Position numbers and translations under genes: made by a program. Shown here piece after piece: positions 1 through 9,956 of a stretch of DNA of 64,000 nt. The notes beneath the pieces are model-generated. The model made no database searches, was not told the origin of the DNA, and saw only the letters and a list, made by a program, of their open reading frames with translations. Numbering within the stretch: position 1 is the stretch's first letter; the number at the start of each line of letters is the position of its first letter. The stretch is from Phycisphaeraceae bacterium (GTDB taxonomy: Bacteria > Planctomycetota > Phycisphaerae > Phycisphaerales > Phycisphaeraceae). The stretch spans positions 1 to 64,000 of the forward strand of contig JAJDCX010000060.1 in assembly GCA_029260615.1 (NCBI GenBank), read 5' to 3'.

Positions 1-619
1 GGCCGAGTGTGACCGGTTCGCGGTTGTGTGGGCGGACGGTGATGGCGTCAGCAGAAGGGCTTTGTGATTCGACGGTGAACGGTGCGCCGGGGGTCAGGCC
101 GTGCTTATCGACGAACTGCAGGAACCCAGGTGCCTGATCGACGACACGGGTGACTTTTGCGTCGGTGCCGGGGGGGCAGTCGGTCAGGGGGGTGAGTATT
201 TCTCGCCGTGGTGTGCCGGTCGGTGGGGGGATCGGGTCGCCGTGCGGATCGGTGTCGGGATGGCCAAGCAGGGCGTCGATCTTTTCAAGCACCTTGTCAG
301 AAATCGCGTGCTCCAACTCCTCCGCCTCGTCGTGGACCTCGGACCAGTCAAGCCCAAGCGTCTGCACCAAAAACAATTCGATCAGCCGATGTCGCCGAAG
401 CACTTGTAGCGCCAGCCGTGTCCCCGCCTCGGTCAGCCGAACCCCTGCCCGGGGCGCATAGTCAGCCAGGTTGGCATCCGCCAGTGTCTTCACCATCGAC
501 GTTGCCGTCCCCGGCGTCACCCCAACCGCCGAAGCTAGCCCACCCATGGGTGCCAACTCCCCAGCACGCTGAAGGAGGTAGATCTGTTTGAGGTAGTTTT
601 CGACGGTAACACTTGGCAT
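1..619 (-). CDS. mntR: Mn-type DtxR/MntR family metalloregulator (3' end outside window)
   Basis: Reading the minus strand from ATG 619 gives 206 residues without a stop before the window edge. Residues 1-65 form a winged helix-turn-helix, residues about 70-125 a DtxR-type dimerisation/metal-binding domain, and residues about 142-206 resemble the FeoA/SH3-like C-terminal domain. The metal-site motif HDEAEELEHAISD (about 96-108) matches the DtxR motif but has Glu where the iron sensor DtxR has Cys, as in manganese sensors. The B. subtilis MntR N-terminal ligands (Asp8, Glu11) are not kept, so this is the longer DtxR/IdeR architecture with a Mn-like primary site. It is divergent from the metal-uptake operon at 840-5184, its likely target. 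Family assignment is firm; manganese specificity is inferred. Confidence 0.88.
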   Translation of the reverse strand, partial: MPSVTVENYLKQIYLLQRAGELAPMGGLASAVGVTPGTATSMVKTLADANLADYAPRAGVRLTEAGTRLALQVLRRHRLIELFLVQTLGLDWSEVHDEAEELEHAISDKVLEKIDALLGHPDTDPHGDPIPPPTGTPRREILTPLTDCPPGTDAKVTRVVDQAPGFLQFVDKHGLTPGAPFTVESQSPSADAITVRPHNREPVTLG

Positions 620-762
620 GGGTTGGGCTTGGGGTTCAGGGTTTAGGGTTCAGGATCGTAGTTGATTCGACGTTTTTATATTTCCCGAGAAAAATCCGGG
701 AACCCTAATTCGACTTTACACGCTCGAAAATGGCGGTTTATAGCTCGATCCTTGCCCCGGGC

Positions 763-823
763 TTGACATTACTCAAACATCATATATTGTATGATCGAAA
801 TAACAACTTTGATTAATCAAAGT
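763..823 (+). promoter_or_regulatory. Promoter and two inverted repeats ahead of the metal-uptake operon
   Basis: A consensus -35 TTGACA (763-768) is followed 16 bp later by TATTGT (785-790). That -10 region lies inside the inverted repeat ATCATA-N5-TATGAT (779-795). Just downstream is a perfect 18-bp palindrome, ACTTTGATTAATCAAAGT (806-823), which would fall in the 5' leader before the ATG at 840. Both are AT-rich against a GC-rich background and sit between a DtxR-family repressor and its probable target operon, so they are candidate operators. Neither closely matches the textbook DtxR box, so the assignment is by position and symmetry. Confidence 0.6.
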
Positions 824-839
824 CAGCGGATTTTTTCTC

Positions 840-2063
840 ATGATTCAGTGTGTCAGATATCTGGGTGCAGGAGTGATCGCCTTGGCGGGGATGCTGCCTC
901 AATCGGCGGTCGGTTTTCCCCCGCCCACACCCGAGGAAGGTGGGCAGGCGGTCCCCGACGGTCGGCTTTGGCCGGTATTCAATCAACCCGCTGAGGGTGT
1001 CACGGTCGAGGGCACGCTTATCTTCGACGCGTCCATCAACCTCCACGGCGGGGTGAACACCAACGGGTCGGCGTTCCGGCACCTGCTGGACATCAACATC
1101 ACGCTCGACACCGAAACGGTCTTCGGTTTGGAAGGCGGTACGGTCGGGCTGTTGTTTCAGAATCAGAACGGCCCGGACGCCTCGGCCCAAGACACCGGTG
1201 ACTTGCAGGTCTTTTCCAACATCGACGCCGACGGCCGAACCCAGTTGGCCGAGTTCTGGTACGAGCAGGTCTTACCTGACGAGCCAGTCCGTCTGGTCGT
1301 CGGGAAGATCGATGCCAACGCCTTGTTCGCTTTTGTCGAACACGGCGCGGAGTTCATCCATTCATCCCCGGGGTTCAGCCCGACCATCCTCGGTTTCCCA
1401 AGCTACCCCGACCCGGCGATGAGCGTGAACGTGTTCTTCGAACCCAGTAATTCGGTCTACTTCGGGGCCGGGCTCTTCGACGGCGCATTGAATGAAGGCT
1501 TGCTGACCGGCGAGCGCGGGCCCAGCACCTTTTTCCACGACCCAGGCGACTTGTTCATGATCGCGGAGGCCGGCTCTCGTTGGGCCACGACCGATGGTCT
1601 TGAGGGCCGATTGGGCGTCGGCGTCTGGCATCACAACGGGACCTTTGCGAAATTCGATGGCGGGACCGAAGACGGGGCCACGGGTTTTTATGTCGTCTTT
1701 GACCAGGCGCTCTGGCGCAAAGATGAGCAGCGGGGCGTGAACCTGTTCGCGCAGTACGGTTACGCCGATGAGCGGGTCAGCGAAATCGTACACCACATCG
1801 GCGCGGGTCTGACCGTGGACGGCCTGATCGCCAACCGCGGCGACGACCTGCTGGGCCTGATGGGGAGCTACGCACACCTGTCCGACGAGGCCGGCGCAGG
1901 TTTCACCGAGGACTACGAGTTGGCGATCGAGTTGTTTTATCTGGCCCGCGTCAACGGGTCTTTCAGCCTCAAGCCCGACCTTCAATACATCATCCACCCA
2001 GGTGGCGACGCATCGTTGAATGATGCCCTCGTCGCCACCTTGCGCGGTGAATTAACGTTCTAA
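840..2063 (+). CDS. OprB-like carbohydrate-selective porin family outer-membrane protein
   Basis: 407 residues with a signal peptide at about 1-25 (hydrophobic run ending near SAVG), then an aromatic, Gly/Asp-rich beta-strand protein to the C-terminus LRGELTF, which ends in Phe as outer-membrane barrels do. Segments such as FWYEQ, VVGKIDAN, the NVFFEPSNSVYFGAGLFDG region and GFYVVFDQALW recall the OprB porin family. It is the first gene of an operon with ABC metal-uptake genes, so it probably lets the metal or a metal chelate across the outer membrane; this is inferred from context. It starts at an ATG without a strong Shine-Dalgarno sequence. Confidence 0.75.
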   Translation: MIQCVRYLGAGVIALAGMLPQSAVGFPPPTPEEGGQAVPDGRLWPVFNQPAEGVTVEGTLIFDASINLHGGVNTNGSAFRHLLDINITLDTETVFGLEGGTVGLLFQNQNGPDASAQDTGDLQVFSNIDADGRTQLAEFWYEQVLPDEPVRLVVGKIDANALFAFVEHGAEFIHSSPGFSPTILGFPSYPDPAMSVNVFFEPSNSVYFGAGLFDGALNEGLLTGERGPSTFFHDPGDLFMIAEAGSRWATTDGLEGRLGVGVWHHNGTFAKFDGGTEDGATGFYVVFDQALWRKDEQRGVNLFAQYGYADERVSEIVHHIGAGLTVDGLIANRGDDLLGLMGSYAHLSDEAGAGFTEDYELAIELFYLARVNGSFSLKPDLQYIIHPGGDASLNDALVATLRGELTF

Positions 2064-2084
2064 TTGGCTAAGGAGCATGGCGGT

Positions 2085-3047
2085 ATGACTTATTTAGATA
2101 GATATCGAATCGCGGGATTTTTGGTACTTTCGTTGTTGTTGTTCACTTTGTCGGGCTGTGGTGAAGAGTCCACTGGGGCCTCTTCCGGGGGCGCCGCGCC
2201 GCCGGGCAATGAAGAGGGCGGGAAGTTTACCATCGTCTGCACCACGACCATGATCGCCGACCTAGCGAAGAACCTCGCCGGAGATAACGCGGAGGTGCTC
2301 GGGATCATGAAGACCGGGGAGGATCCACACGTCTACGATGTCCGCCCGCGCGATGCGCAGATGATCGCCAACGCCGACGTGGTCCTGATGAACGGGCTGC
2401 ACCTGGAATCGACCCTCGAACACGTGATCGAGCACAACGCACAGGGGGCGACAGTCGCGAAGCTCGCCGAGGACGACCGGATCAAGACCCTGGGCAGCGA
2501 GACGATCGAAGGCGCACCCGACCCGCACTGCTGGTTCAATGTAGCCTACTTCAAGGTCTACACCGAACGAGCACGCGACGCGCTGATCGCTGCCGATCCA
2601 AGTAACGCCGAGGCTTATCAGGCGCGTGCCAAAGCTTACCTGGCGGAGCTGGATACGCTCGACGCCTACGTTACCGAACAGATGGGTTCGATCCCGCAGG
2701 AACGGCGTGTGATCGTGACCAGCCACGACGCGTTTCAGTACTTCGGCAAGCGTTACGGGGTCGATGTGCTGGCGGTGATCGGGATCAGCACCGAGCAACA
2801 GCCCCGCCCGCAGGACATCACGGCGCTGGAAGCGAAGGTCGCCAGCCGGAACGTCAAGGCTCTGTTCATCGAGACCTCGGTCAGCCGAACCCTTAACGAT
2901 ATCGTCAAGAAAATCGCCGACCACAGCGGCGCATCCATCGGCGGGACGCTCTACAGCGACTCGCTGGGCGACCCCGGCACCGACGCGGGGACGTACATCG
3001 GGATGGTCCGCCAGAACACGGACCTGATCGTCAAGGCGCTAAAATAA
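2085..3047 (+). CDS. Zn/Mn ABC transporter substrate-binding lipoprotein (TroA/ZnuA family)
   Basis: 320 residues. The start at ATG 2085 is preferred over the upstream in-frame TTG because AAGGAG (2070-2075) lies 9 nt before it and the lipoprotein signal then begins correctly. The lipobox is FTLSGC. The mature part is a cluster A-I metal-binding protein: ligand candidates are His in DPHVYD, His in PDPHCW, His in TSHDAFQYF and Asp in YSDSLG, a His3-Asp set as in TroA/ZnuA rather than the Glu-containing set of PsaA/MntA. It binds the metal in the periplasm for the ATPase and permease encoded next. Zn and Mn cannot be told apart from these residues alone. Confidence 0.9.
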   Translation: MTYLDRYRIAGFLVLSLLLFTLSGCGEESTGASSGGAAPPGNEEGGKFTIVCTTTMIADLAKNLAGDNAEVLGIMKTGEDPHVYDVRPRDAQMIANADVVLMNGLHLESTLEHVIEHNAQGATVAKLAEDDRIKTLGSETIEGAPDPHCWFNVAYFKVYTERARDALIAADPSNAEAYQARAKAYLAELDTLDAYVTEQMGSIPQERRVIVTSHDAFQYFGKRYGVDVLAVIGISTEQQPRPQDITALEAKVASRNVKALFIETSVSRTLNDIVKKIADHSGASIGGTLYSDSLGDPGTDAGTYIGMVRQNTDLIVKALK

Positions 3048-3895
3048 TGTCAAGCGGAACAACACAAGCGGTGGCAAGTCAAGTAGTCGGCGCTCCTGCG
3101 CAGGCTCCGGGTTTGGCACCGGCCGATACCGGGCCCGCTCCGATCGAGGTGGTCAACGCGATGGTGGCCTACGACGGCCGACCGGTGTTGCGTTCGGTGT
3201 CGTTCACCGCGCCCAAGGGCAAACTCGTCGGCATCGTCGGGCCCAACGGGGCGGGTAAGAGCACCCTGTTAAAAGCGATCCTCGGGCTGGTCCGATTGGA
3301 TAGCGGCACTGTCCGCGTGTTTGGACTGCCCCTGAAGAATATCCGCCGCCGTGTGGCCTACGTCCCGCAGACCGAGGCGGTGGACTGGGACTTCCCGGTG
3401 ACCGCGATGGATGTGGTCTTGATGGGCAGCTACGCGGGCCTTGGATTGTTTGGTCGGCCCGGCGTCAAGCAACGGACCGAGGCGCAGGTTGCGTTGGAGC
3501 AGGTCGGCATGACCGACTTCGCCGACCGCCACATCCGTCGGCTGTCCGGCGGTCAGCAGCAGCGCGTATTCCTGGCGCGCGCGCTGTGTCAGCAGGCCGA
3601 CATCCTTCTACTAGACGAGCCTTTCGCGGGGGTGGACGCGGCGACCGAGCAGGCGATCTTCGACCTGATGGATCGGCTGACCGCCGAGGGCAAAACGCTG
3701 ATCGTGGTCAACCACGACCTGTCGGTGCTGGATCGTTTCGACCTGCTGATGCTTTTGAATCAACAGATCGTGGCGTTCGGCCCGACCGAGCACGTCGCGA
3801 CGGATGAAAACCTGCGGCTCACGTATGGTGGGCGTCTGTCGCTGCTGGAGCGCGCGGACACGACTCTGCAACACGCCGGTCCGGAGATGCAATAA
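3047..3895 (+). CDS. Zn/Mn ABC transporter ATP-binding protein
   Basis: 282 residues. The start overlaps the upstream stop (TAATG), which suggests translational coupling. After an unusual Pro/Ala-rich N-terminal extension of about 35 residues comes a complete ABC nucleotide-binding domain: Walker A GPNGAGKST, Q-loop VPQTEAVDWDFP (typical of metal-type ABC ATPases), signature LSGGQQQR, Walker B ILLLDEPFAGVD and H-loop VNHD. It energises import through the permease encoded at 3895. Confidence 0.93.
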   Translation: MSSGTTQAVASQVVGAPAQAPGLAPADTGPAPIEVVNAMVAYDGRPVLRSVSFTAPKGKLVGIVGPNGAGKSTLLKAILGLVRLDSGTVRVFGLPLKNIRRRVAYVPQTEAVDWDFPVTAMDVVLMGSYAGLGLFGRPGVKQRTEAQVALEQVGMTDFADRHIRRLSGGQQQRVFLARALCQQADILLLDEPFAGVDAATEQAIFDLMDRLTAEGKTLIVVNHDLSVLDRFDLLMLLNQQIVAFGPTEHVATDENLRLTYGGRLSLLERADTTLQHAGPEMQ

Positions 3896-5184
3896 TGGTA
3901 GAGGTCTTAGCTCAGGTCGAAATGGATTGGTCGCAGTGGCTTGTGCCGTTCACCGAGAGGTGGTGGCAGGAGACGGTCTGCAGCGCACTGGTCGGCGTGG
4001 CCTGCGGCGTGCTGGGCTGTTTTGTGGTCCTCCGAAGGATGGCGTTGATCGGGGACGCCCTAGCGCACGCGGTGCTGCCCGGCGTGGTGATCGCGTTTAT
4101 GCTCACACGCAACTCGGGGATCGTCGGGCTGCTGCTGGGCGCGCTGTTCGCGGGTCTGGCGACGGCGGTCCTGGTGAACCTGGTCAGCCGATACAGCCGG
4201 ACCAAGGAAGATTCCTCGATTGGTATCGTGTTCACGGCCCTATTTGCGCTGGGGATCGTACTCATCAGCGCGCTGCCTCGTGGTCTGCACTTCGACCTGA
4301 AGTGCTTCCTGTTTGGCGATCCGTTGGCGGTCGGCACGGCGGACCTTTGGATGATGGTGGTGATCGCCCCGGCGGTCGTGCTGATCGTGACGCTGCTGTA
4401 CCACCCGTTAAAGATCTCAAGCTTTGACCCGGTCGTTGCGGCGGCGATGGGCTTGCCGGTGCTGCTGCTGCACTACCTGTTGATGGGTATGCTGTCGGCC
4501 ACCGTGGTCGCGGGCTTGAAGACCACGGGGGTGATCCTCGTGGTGGCGATGGTGATCACACCTGCGTCGGCGGCATACCAGTTGACCAACCGTTTCTGGG
4601 TGATGTTGTCGCTGGCGGGGTTGTTTGGCGCTCTGTCTGCGGCGCTTGGGATGTCGGTGGCGTTTGTGACGAACGCCCCGACCGGGCCGGCGATGGTGCT
4701 GGTCGCCGCGGGCCTTTTCGCGCTCGCGGTGCTGTTAAGCCCAAGCCACGGCGTGGTGTTCGACCGGATACGCCGCCGTCGGCTGAACCAACACATCCAG
4801 AGCGAGGACGTGCTTAAGGCGGTGTATCGGCTGACCGAAGCGGGGACGCCTTGCACCGTCGAAACCGTTGCGTCGGATGCCTCGATGGGGCTTGGTCGTG
4901 TACGGTCCATGATAGATAGGCTGCGTACACAGGGGATGATGACGGCAGACTCCGCCCGAGTTGGCCTGACTTCCCAGGGCGAGGCCCATGCGATCGAGAT
5001 GATCCGGTCGCACCGGTTGTGGGAGTCTTACCTGGTGGAGCGTGCGCAGCTGGATGTGTCCGCGGTTCACGCCGCTGCCGAGCGTCTTGAGCACGCTCAC
5101 GGCCTGGCAGACGAGGTTGACGAGCAGTTGGGCCACCCGCGTTTCGACCCACAGGGCAAGCCGATCCCGCCCCGCAAGGGCTGA
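3895..5184 (+). CDS. Zn/Mn ABC transporter permease with C-terminal DtxR-like domain
   Basis: 429 residues; the start overlaps the previous stop (TAATG). Residues about 15-290 are an ABC-3 family permease with about eight membrane helices and conserved segments VVLRRMALIGDALAHAVLPG and LKTTGVILVVAMVITPA. Residues about 300-429 are soluble and look like a DtxR/MntR protein: a winged-helix segment (EDVLKAVYRLTEAG), an LTSQGEAHA wing, then AAERLEHAHGLADEVDEQLGHP, close to the metal-site region of the regulator at 1-619. Permease-DtxR fusions are known in TroC/MntB-type systems. The tail could sense cytosolic metal and gate transport, but that is inferred. Confidence 0.9.
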   Translation: MVEVLAQVEMDWSQWLVPFTERWWQETVCSALVGVACGVLGCFVVLRRMALIGDALAHAVLPGVVIAFMLTRNSGIVGLLLGALFAGLATAVLVNLVSRYSRTKEDSSIGIVFTALFALGIVLISALPRGLHFDLKCFLFGDPLAVGTADLWMMVVIAPAVVLIVTLLYHPLKISSFDPVVAAAMGLPVLLLHYLLMGMLSATVVAGLKTTGVILVVAMVITPASAAYQLTNRFWVMLSLAGLFGALSAALGMSVAFVTNAPTGPAMVLVAAGLFALAVLLSPSHGVVFDRIRRRRLNQHIQSEDVLKAVYRLTEAGTPCTVETVASDASMGLGRVRSMIDRLRTQGMMTADSARVGLTSQGEAHAIEMIRSHRLWESYLVERAQLDVSAVHAAAERLEHAHGLADEVDEQLGHPRFDPQGKPIPPRKG

Positions 5185-5321
5185 GAAGGGGGTTTCCCGC
5201 AGAGGACTTATCCAGAGTCTGTGTACGCCGGTCAGTTTCATTTTTATCATCCAGCACGGAACCCCGCGTGGACTTGGCCGTCCAAGGGGTGTGGCATCAC
5301 GCCTCTAACTGGAGATGAACT

Positions 5322-6521
5322 ATGAAACGAGTGGGATTGTTATCGTTGTTGGCTGTCCTGGCTTTGCTGTGGGTGACCGAGTCGGCTCTGTCACGGGTCA
5401 AGCTCATCACTTTGCCGGTCCGTGAACGTGTGGAGGTCCAACTCGACCACGCCCACGCAACCCTCGTCGAGGAAGAACGGCTCGTCCCACTGGTTGCTGG
5501 CACGAACCAGGTCGACTTCTCCTGGGCCAACACCAGCATCGACCCCGGCACGATCGTCTTCCGTGTTATCGGCTACGAAGGCGACATCAACGGCGACGCC
5601 CCCGAGGTCAACGTCCTGAGCGTCAGCTACCCGCCCGGCGAAAACGCCCTGGTCTGGGACGTCTCCAGCACACACTCCGGACCCGTCCGCGTGCGTATCA
5701 GCTACCTCCTGGGCGGTCTGAGCAAGAGCTTTAACTACCGCGCCGTCGCCGAAAACGACGAGTCCACTCTGACCCTCTCGCGTTACATCCGTGTCCAGAA
5801 CTTCGCCAACGAACAGTACAGCGACACACAGATACATGCCGGCCTCGGTGACAAGTTCTCTAAGCCCATCGGGATCAACGAAACCAAAGAGATCCTCATC
5901 GAAAAAACCACCGGCGTCCCCATCACCAAGACCTACACCTGCGACCTGGCACAGTTCGGGTACTTAGACGCCGCACAGAAAAAACTCCGCGTCCCCATGC
6001 ACTACGTCCTCACCAACGACGCCGACCACAAACTCGGCGGCGAGGCCATGCCCTATGGCAAGGTCCGCATCTTCCAGAAAGACTCCACCGGCACCACCGC
6101 GTTCATCGGCGAAGACTGGGGCAACTTCACACCCATCGACGACAAGATGAAACTCTATCTCGGCGTAGCCCAGGACGTCGTCGTCAAACGCACCATCGAA
6201 AGACGCGACCGCACCAAGGTCGGGGGAAATCTCTCGCACTACGACGTCATCGTGAAGTATGAAATCGAAAACTTCAAAGACACCCCCGTCACCCTGGACC
6301 TCGCCGAGCAGATCGAAAACCTCCGCGCCGAGGTCGGCTTCAACTCCGGCCGGCCAGCAGAGTGGGTCATCGGTAGCCAGACCACCTTCGCAGGCAAACC
6401 CGATCCCGACGAGTCCAGCCAGCACCGCATCCTCTTCCATGCCGATCTCCCACCACGAAACGGCGACAAGGCCGAGAAGATCGTCCATAAACTCCACCTG
6501 ACCTTCCGCAACCAGTTCTAA
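5322..6521 (+). CDS. Secreted DUF4139-like beta protein, first of a tandem pair
   Basis: 399 residues with a signal peptide (about 1-24). The rest is beta-rich. It shares with the next gene the N-terminal layout LPxRxxVxLxxxxATLVEE, the motif FSWANTSIDP, a central segment that builds a beta-sandwich, and a C-terminal region (KVRIFQKDSTGTTAFIGED ... EIENFKDTPVTLDLAEQI) resembling the DUF4139 family. A Shine-Dalgarno GGAG lies about 9 nt before ATG 5322. The two paralogues are 102 bp apart and probably co-transcribed. Function is unknown; a periplasmic or cell-surface location is inferred from the signal peptide. Confidence 0.7.
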   Translation: MKRVGLLSLLAVLALLWVTESALSRVKLITLPVRERVEVQLDHAHATLVEEERLVPLVAGTNQVDFSWANTSIDPGTIVFRVIGYEGDINGDAPEVNVLSVSYPPGENALVWDVSSTHSGPVRVRISYLLGGLSKSFNYRAVAENDESTLTLSRYIRVQNFANEQYSDTQIHAGLGDKFSKPIGINETKEILIEKTTGVPITKTYTCDLAQFGYLDAAQKKLRVPMHYVLTNDADHKLGGEAMPYGKVRIFQKDSTGTTAFIGEDWGNFTPIDDKMKLYLGVAQDVVVKRTIERRDRTKVGGNLSHYDVIVKYEIENFKDTPVTLDLAEQIENLRAEVGFNSGRPAEWVIGSQTTFAGKPDPDESSQHRILFHADLPPRNGDKAEKIVHKLHLTFRNQF

Positions 6522-6623
6522 AAATACATCCGCGTATCGCTTCAAAGCCCACAGCCCCCGACCGTGGGATCGACCATGCTTTTACCCCGGATATTCACCC
6601 CGGGCTGCGACAAGGAATAAGCC

Positions 6624-8057
6624 ATGAAACGCTTACTGACTCTGATACTCGTACTCACTATTTTTACGCCCACCATCGCCCGCAACATCGACCTCTCCAC
6701 CGTCCCGGCGCGCGACACCGTTCAACTCACGATCTACAACGCCGAGGATCTGACCCTCGTCCGTGAGACGCGCGTCATCTCGTTTAAGAAGGGCAACAAC
6801 CCCCTGCAATTCTCCTGGGCCAATACCCTGATCGACCCGACCTCGGTCGAGCTTCGTTTTCTCACCCGCCCCGACGAACTGACCGTCCTGGACACCACCT
6901 ACCCCCACGACAAGCCGCAGATGCTCTATTGGAACGTCGCCAGCGAGTTCTCCGGCGAAGCCCGCGTCGAGATCACCTACTTCACCTCCGGTATCACCTG
7001 GTCCGCCGACTACACCGGCATCGCAGACCCCGACGAAAAAACCATGCGCCTGGAAGGCTTCGTCACCGTCACCAACAACTCCGGCGAAGACTACGAAGAC
7101 GCACAAGTCCGCCTGGTCGTCGGGACGGTCAACCTCGTTGAAAAAATCGCTCAACTCGCTCAACGCGGCATGATGAATCTTCCCGCCGCCGCTGGATATG
7201 GGGTAGCCGGCCGACGTAATGAGAAAGTTATGCGACAACGCGCCCTCAAGAGCATGGTCGCCGAGGCGGATTCCTCTGCCGTCTACGGTGATGCCGAAGA
7301 AGCTAAACAAGTCATCAAAGAAGGTCTAAGCGAATACTTCATCTTCACCATCGAAGGCACCGAGACCGTCCCCAACCGCTGGTCTAAAAAGATGCGCAGC
7401 TTCGACGCCGCCGACGTGCCAGTCAAAGTCCAGTACCGCTACCGCGCCAACCAATATGGCAACCAGCTCGTCCGCATGTTCCTCCTGACCAACAACGAAG
7501 AATCCAGCCTCGGCCAAAGCCCGCTGCCCGATGGCATCGTCCGCCTCTTCCGCCGTAACGACACCGGCTCGCTGAGTTACCTCACCCAGCAATCGATCAA
7601 ATACATCCCCATCGGCGACAAGATCGAGCTAAACCTCGGCACCGATCCCAACGTCGTCTTCGAGCTCGTAGACCTCCGCGTCTTCCGTGACAACATCTGG
7701 GGCACCTTCAATCATAAAATCCGCCGACGCTTCGACGCCCCAAACGCCCGCATCGAAGACCGCGGCCGGGTCGAGGGCTGGGACGAACACACCGTCTACG
7801 CCCAACGCATCCGCAACTACACCGACAAACCCATCGACCTGCAGATCCGCCGAGCTTTCGGCGGGGACGCCACCTTCATCAACCAGATCGACGCCACCAG
7901 CCACGACTTCAACACCGTGCAGTTTGCAACCCAGGTCGCCCCCGGCGAATCACGTGATCTAGTCTACGAACTTGTCCAACGCCTCGGCAGCAACCAGAAG
8001 CAGAGCCGTGTCCAGATCACGCAAGCCAAGCCCGCCCCAGTCCCCTGGCTTGATTGA
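6624..8057 (+). CDS. Secreted DUF4139-like beta protein, second of a tandem pair
   Basis: 477 residues with a signal peptide (about 1-19). It is a paralogue of the preceding gene: both have FSWANTxIDP near residue 60 and a C-terminal half with VRLFRRNDTGSLSYLTQQ and NYTDKPIDLQIRR equivalent to that protein's KVRIFQKDSTGTTAFIGED and NFKDTPVTLDLAEQI. It carries an extra central insert of about 80 residues (about 170-250, Ala/Met/Arg-rich) that the shorter copy lacks. AAGGAA precedes ATG 6624. An intrinsic terminator follows at 8087, closing the pair. Function is unknown. Confidence 0.7.
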   Translation: MKRLLTLILVLTIFTPTIARNIDLSTVPARDTVQLTIYNAEDLTLVRETRVISFKKGNNPLQFSWANTLIDPTSVELRFLTRPDELTVLDTTYPHDKPQMLYWNVASEFSGEARVEITYFTSGITWSADYTGIADPDEKTMRLEGFVTVTNNSGEDYEDAQVRLVVGTVNLVEKIAQLAQRGMMNLPAAAGYGVAGRRNEKVMRQRALKSMVAEADSSAVYGDAEEAKQVIKEGLSEYFIFTIEGTETVPNRWSKKMRSFDAADVPVKVQYRYRANQYGNQLVRMFLLTNNEESSLGQSPLPDGIVRLFRRNDTGSLSYLTQQSIKYIPIGDKIELNLGTDPNVVFELVDLRVFRDNIWGTFNHKIRRRFDAPNARIEDRGRVEGWDEHTVYAQRIRNYTDKPIDLQIRRAFGGDATFINQIDATSHDFNTVQFATQVAPGESRDLVYELVQRLGSNQKQSRVQITQAKPAPVPWLD

Positions 8058-8086
8058 CTAGATCGAACTCATTAAACCCGGCCACC

Positions 8087-8119
8087 AAAGCCCACGTTCA
8101 TCGAGCGTGGGCTTTTTTA
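8087..8119 (+). terminator. Intrinsic terminator after the DUF4139-like pair
   Basis: Stem AAAGCCCACG (8087-8096) pairs perfectly with CGTGGGCTTT (8106-8115) around a 9-nt loop and is followed by a T-run, 30 bp after the stop at 8057. Confidence 0.85.
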
Positions 8120-8260
8120 TAAGGTGCAACACCCGTTCTTATCACCCCTCCCCACTTTTCTCTGCGGCGGTTCACCCCAATCAGGCGATAAATCCCTTCA
8201 CACAGGCTCCGCTGCGCGCGGCACGACATCAATTCCCTCAGACACGAACGGGCTAACTCA

Positions 8261-9799
<1,539 letters not shown>

Positions 9800-9841
9800 G
9801 TTCTTCACGAACAGATTTTGCACAACAACACGACTCTCTTC

Positions 9842-9871
9842 AACCCCCGAATTTTTCGGGGGTTGTTTTTT
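9842..9871 (+). terminator. Intrinsic terminator of gnd
   Basis: AACCCCCGAA (9842-9851) pairs with TTCGGGGGTT (9855-9864) around a TTT loop, followed by GTTTTTT, 43 bp after the gnd stop. Confidence 0.9.
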
Positions 9872-9896
9872 GTGATCAATCATCCCCCTACCAAAT

Positions 9897-9923
9897 AAGC
9901 CCACGTTCTTAGAACGTGGGCTT
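9897..9923. terminator. Near-perfect palindromic hairpin between convergent genes
   Basis: AAGCCCACGTTCT (9897-9909) and AGAACGTGGGCTT (9911-9923) are 13-bp arms around a single base. It lies between the convergent gnd and lipoprotein genes. The outer AAGCCCACG/CGTGGGCTT arms are the same as in the terminator at 8087, so it may end transcription in both directions, although neither flank has a long T-run. Confidence 0.6.
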
Positions 9924-9956
9924 CTGGATTATTGAGTTTGCTCTTTATCTACCCGT

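Noticed and set aside
3804-4427. Plus-strand open frame of 207 codons overlapping the ATPase and permease genes
   Set aside because: It is a frame-shifted shadow of two well-supported genes.
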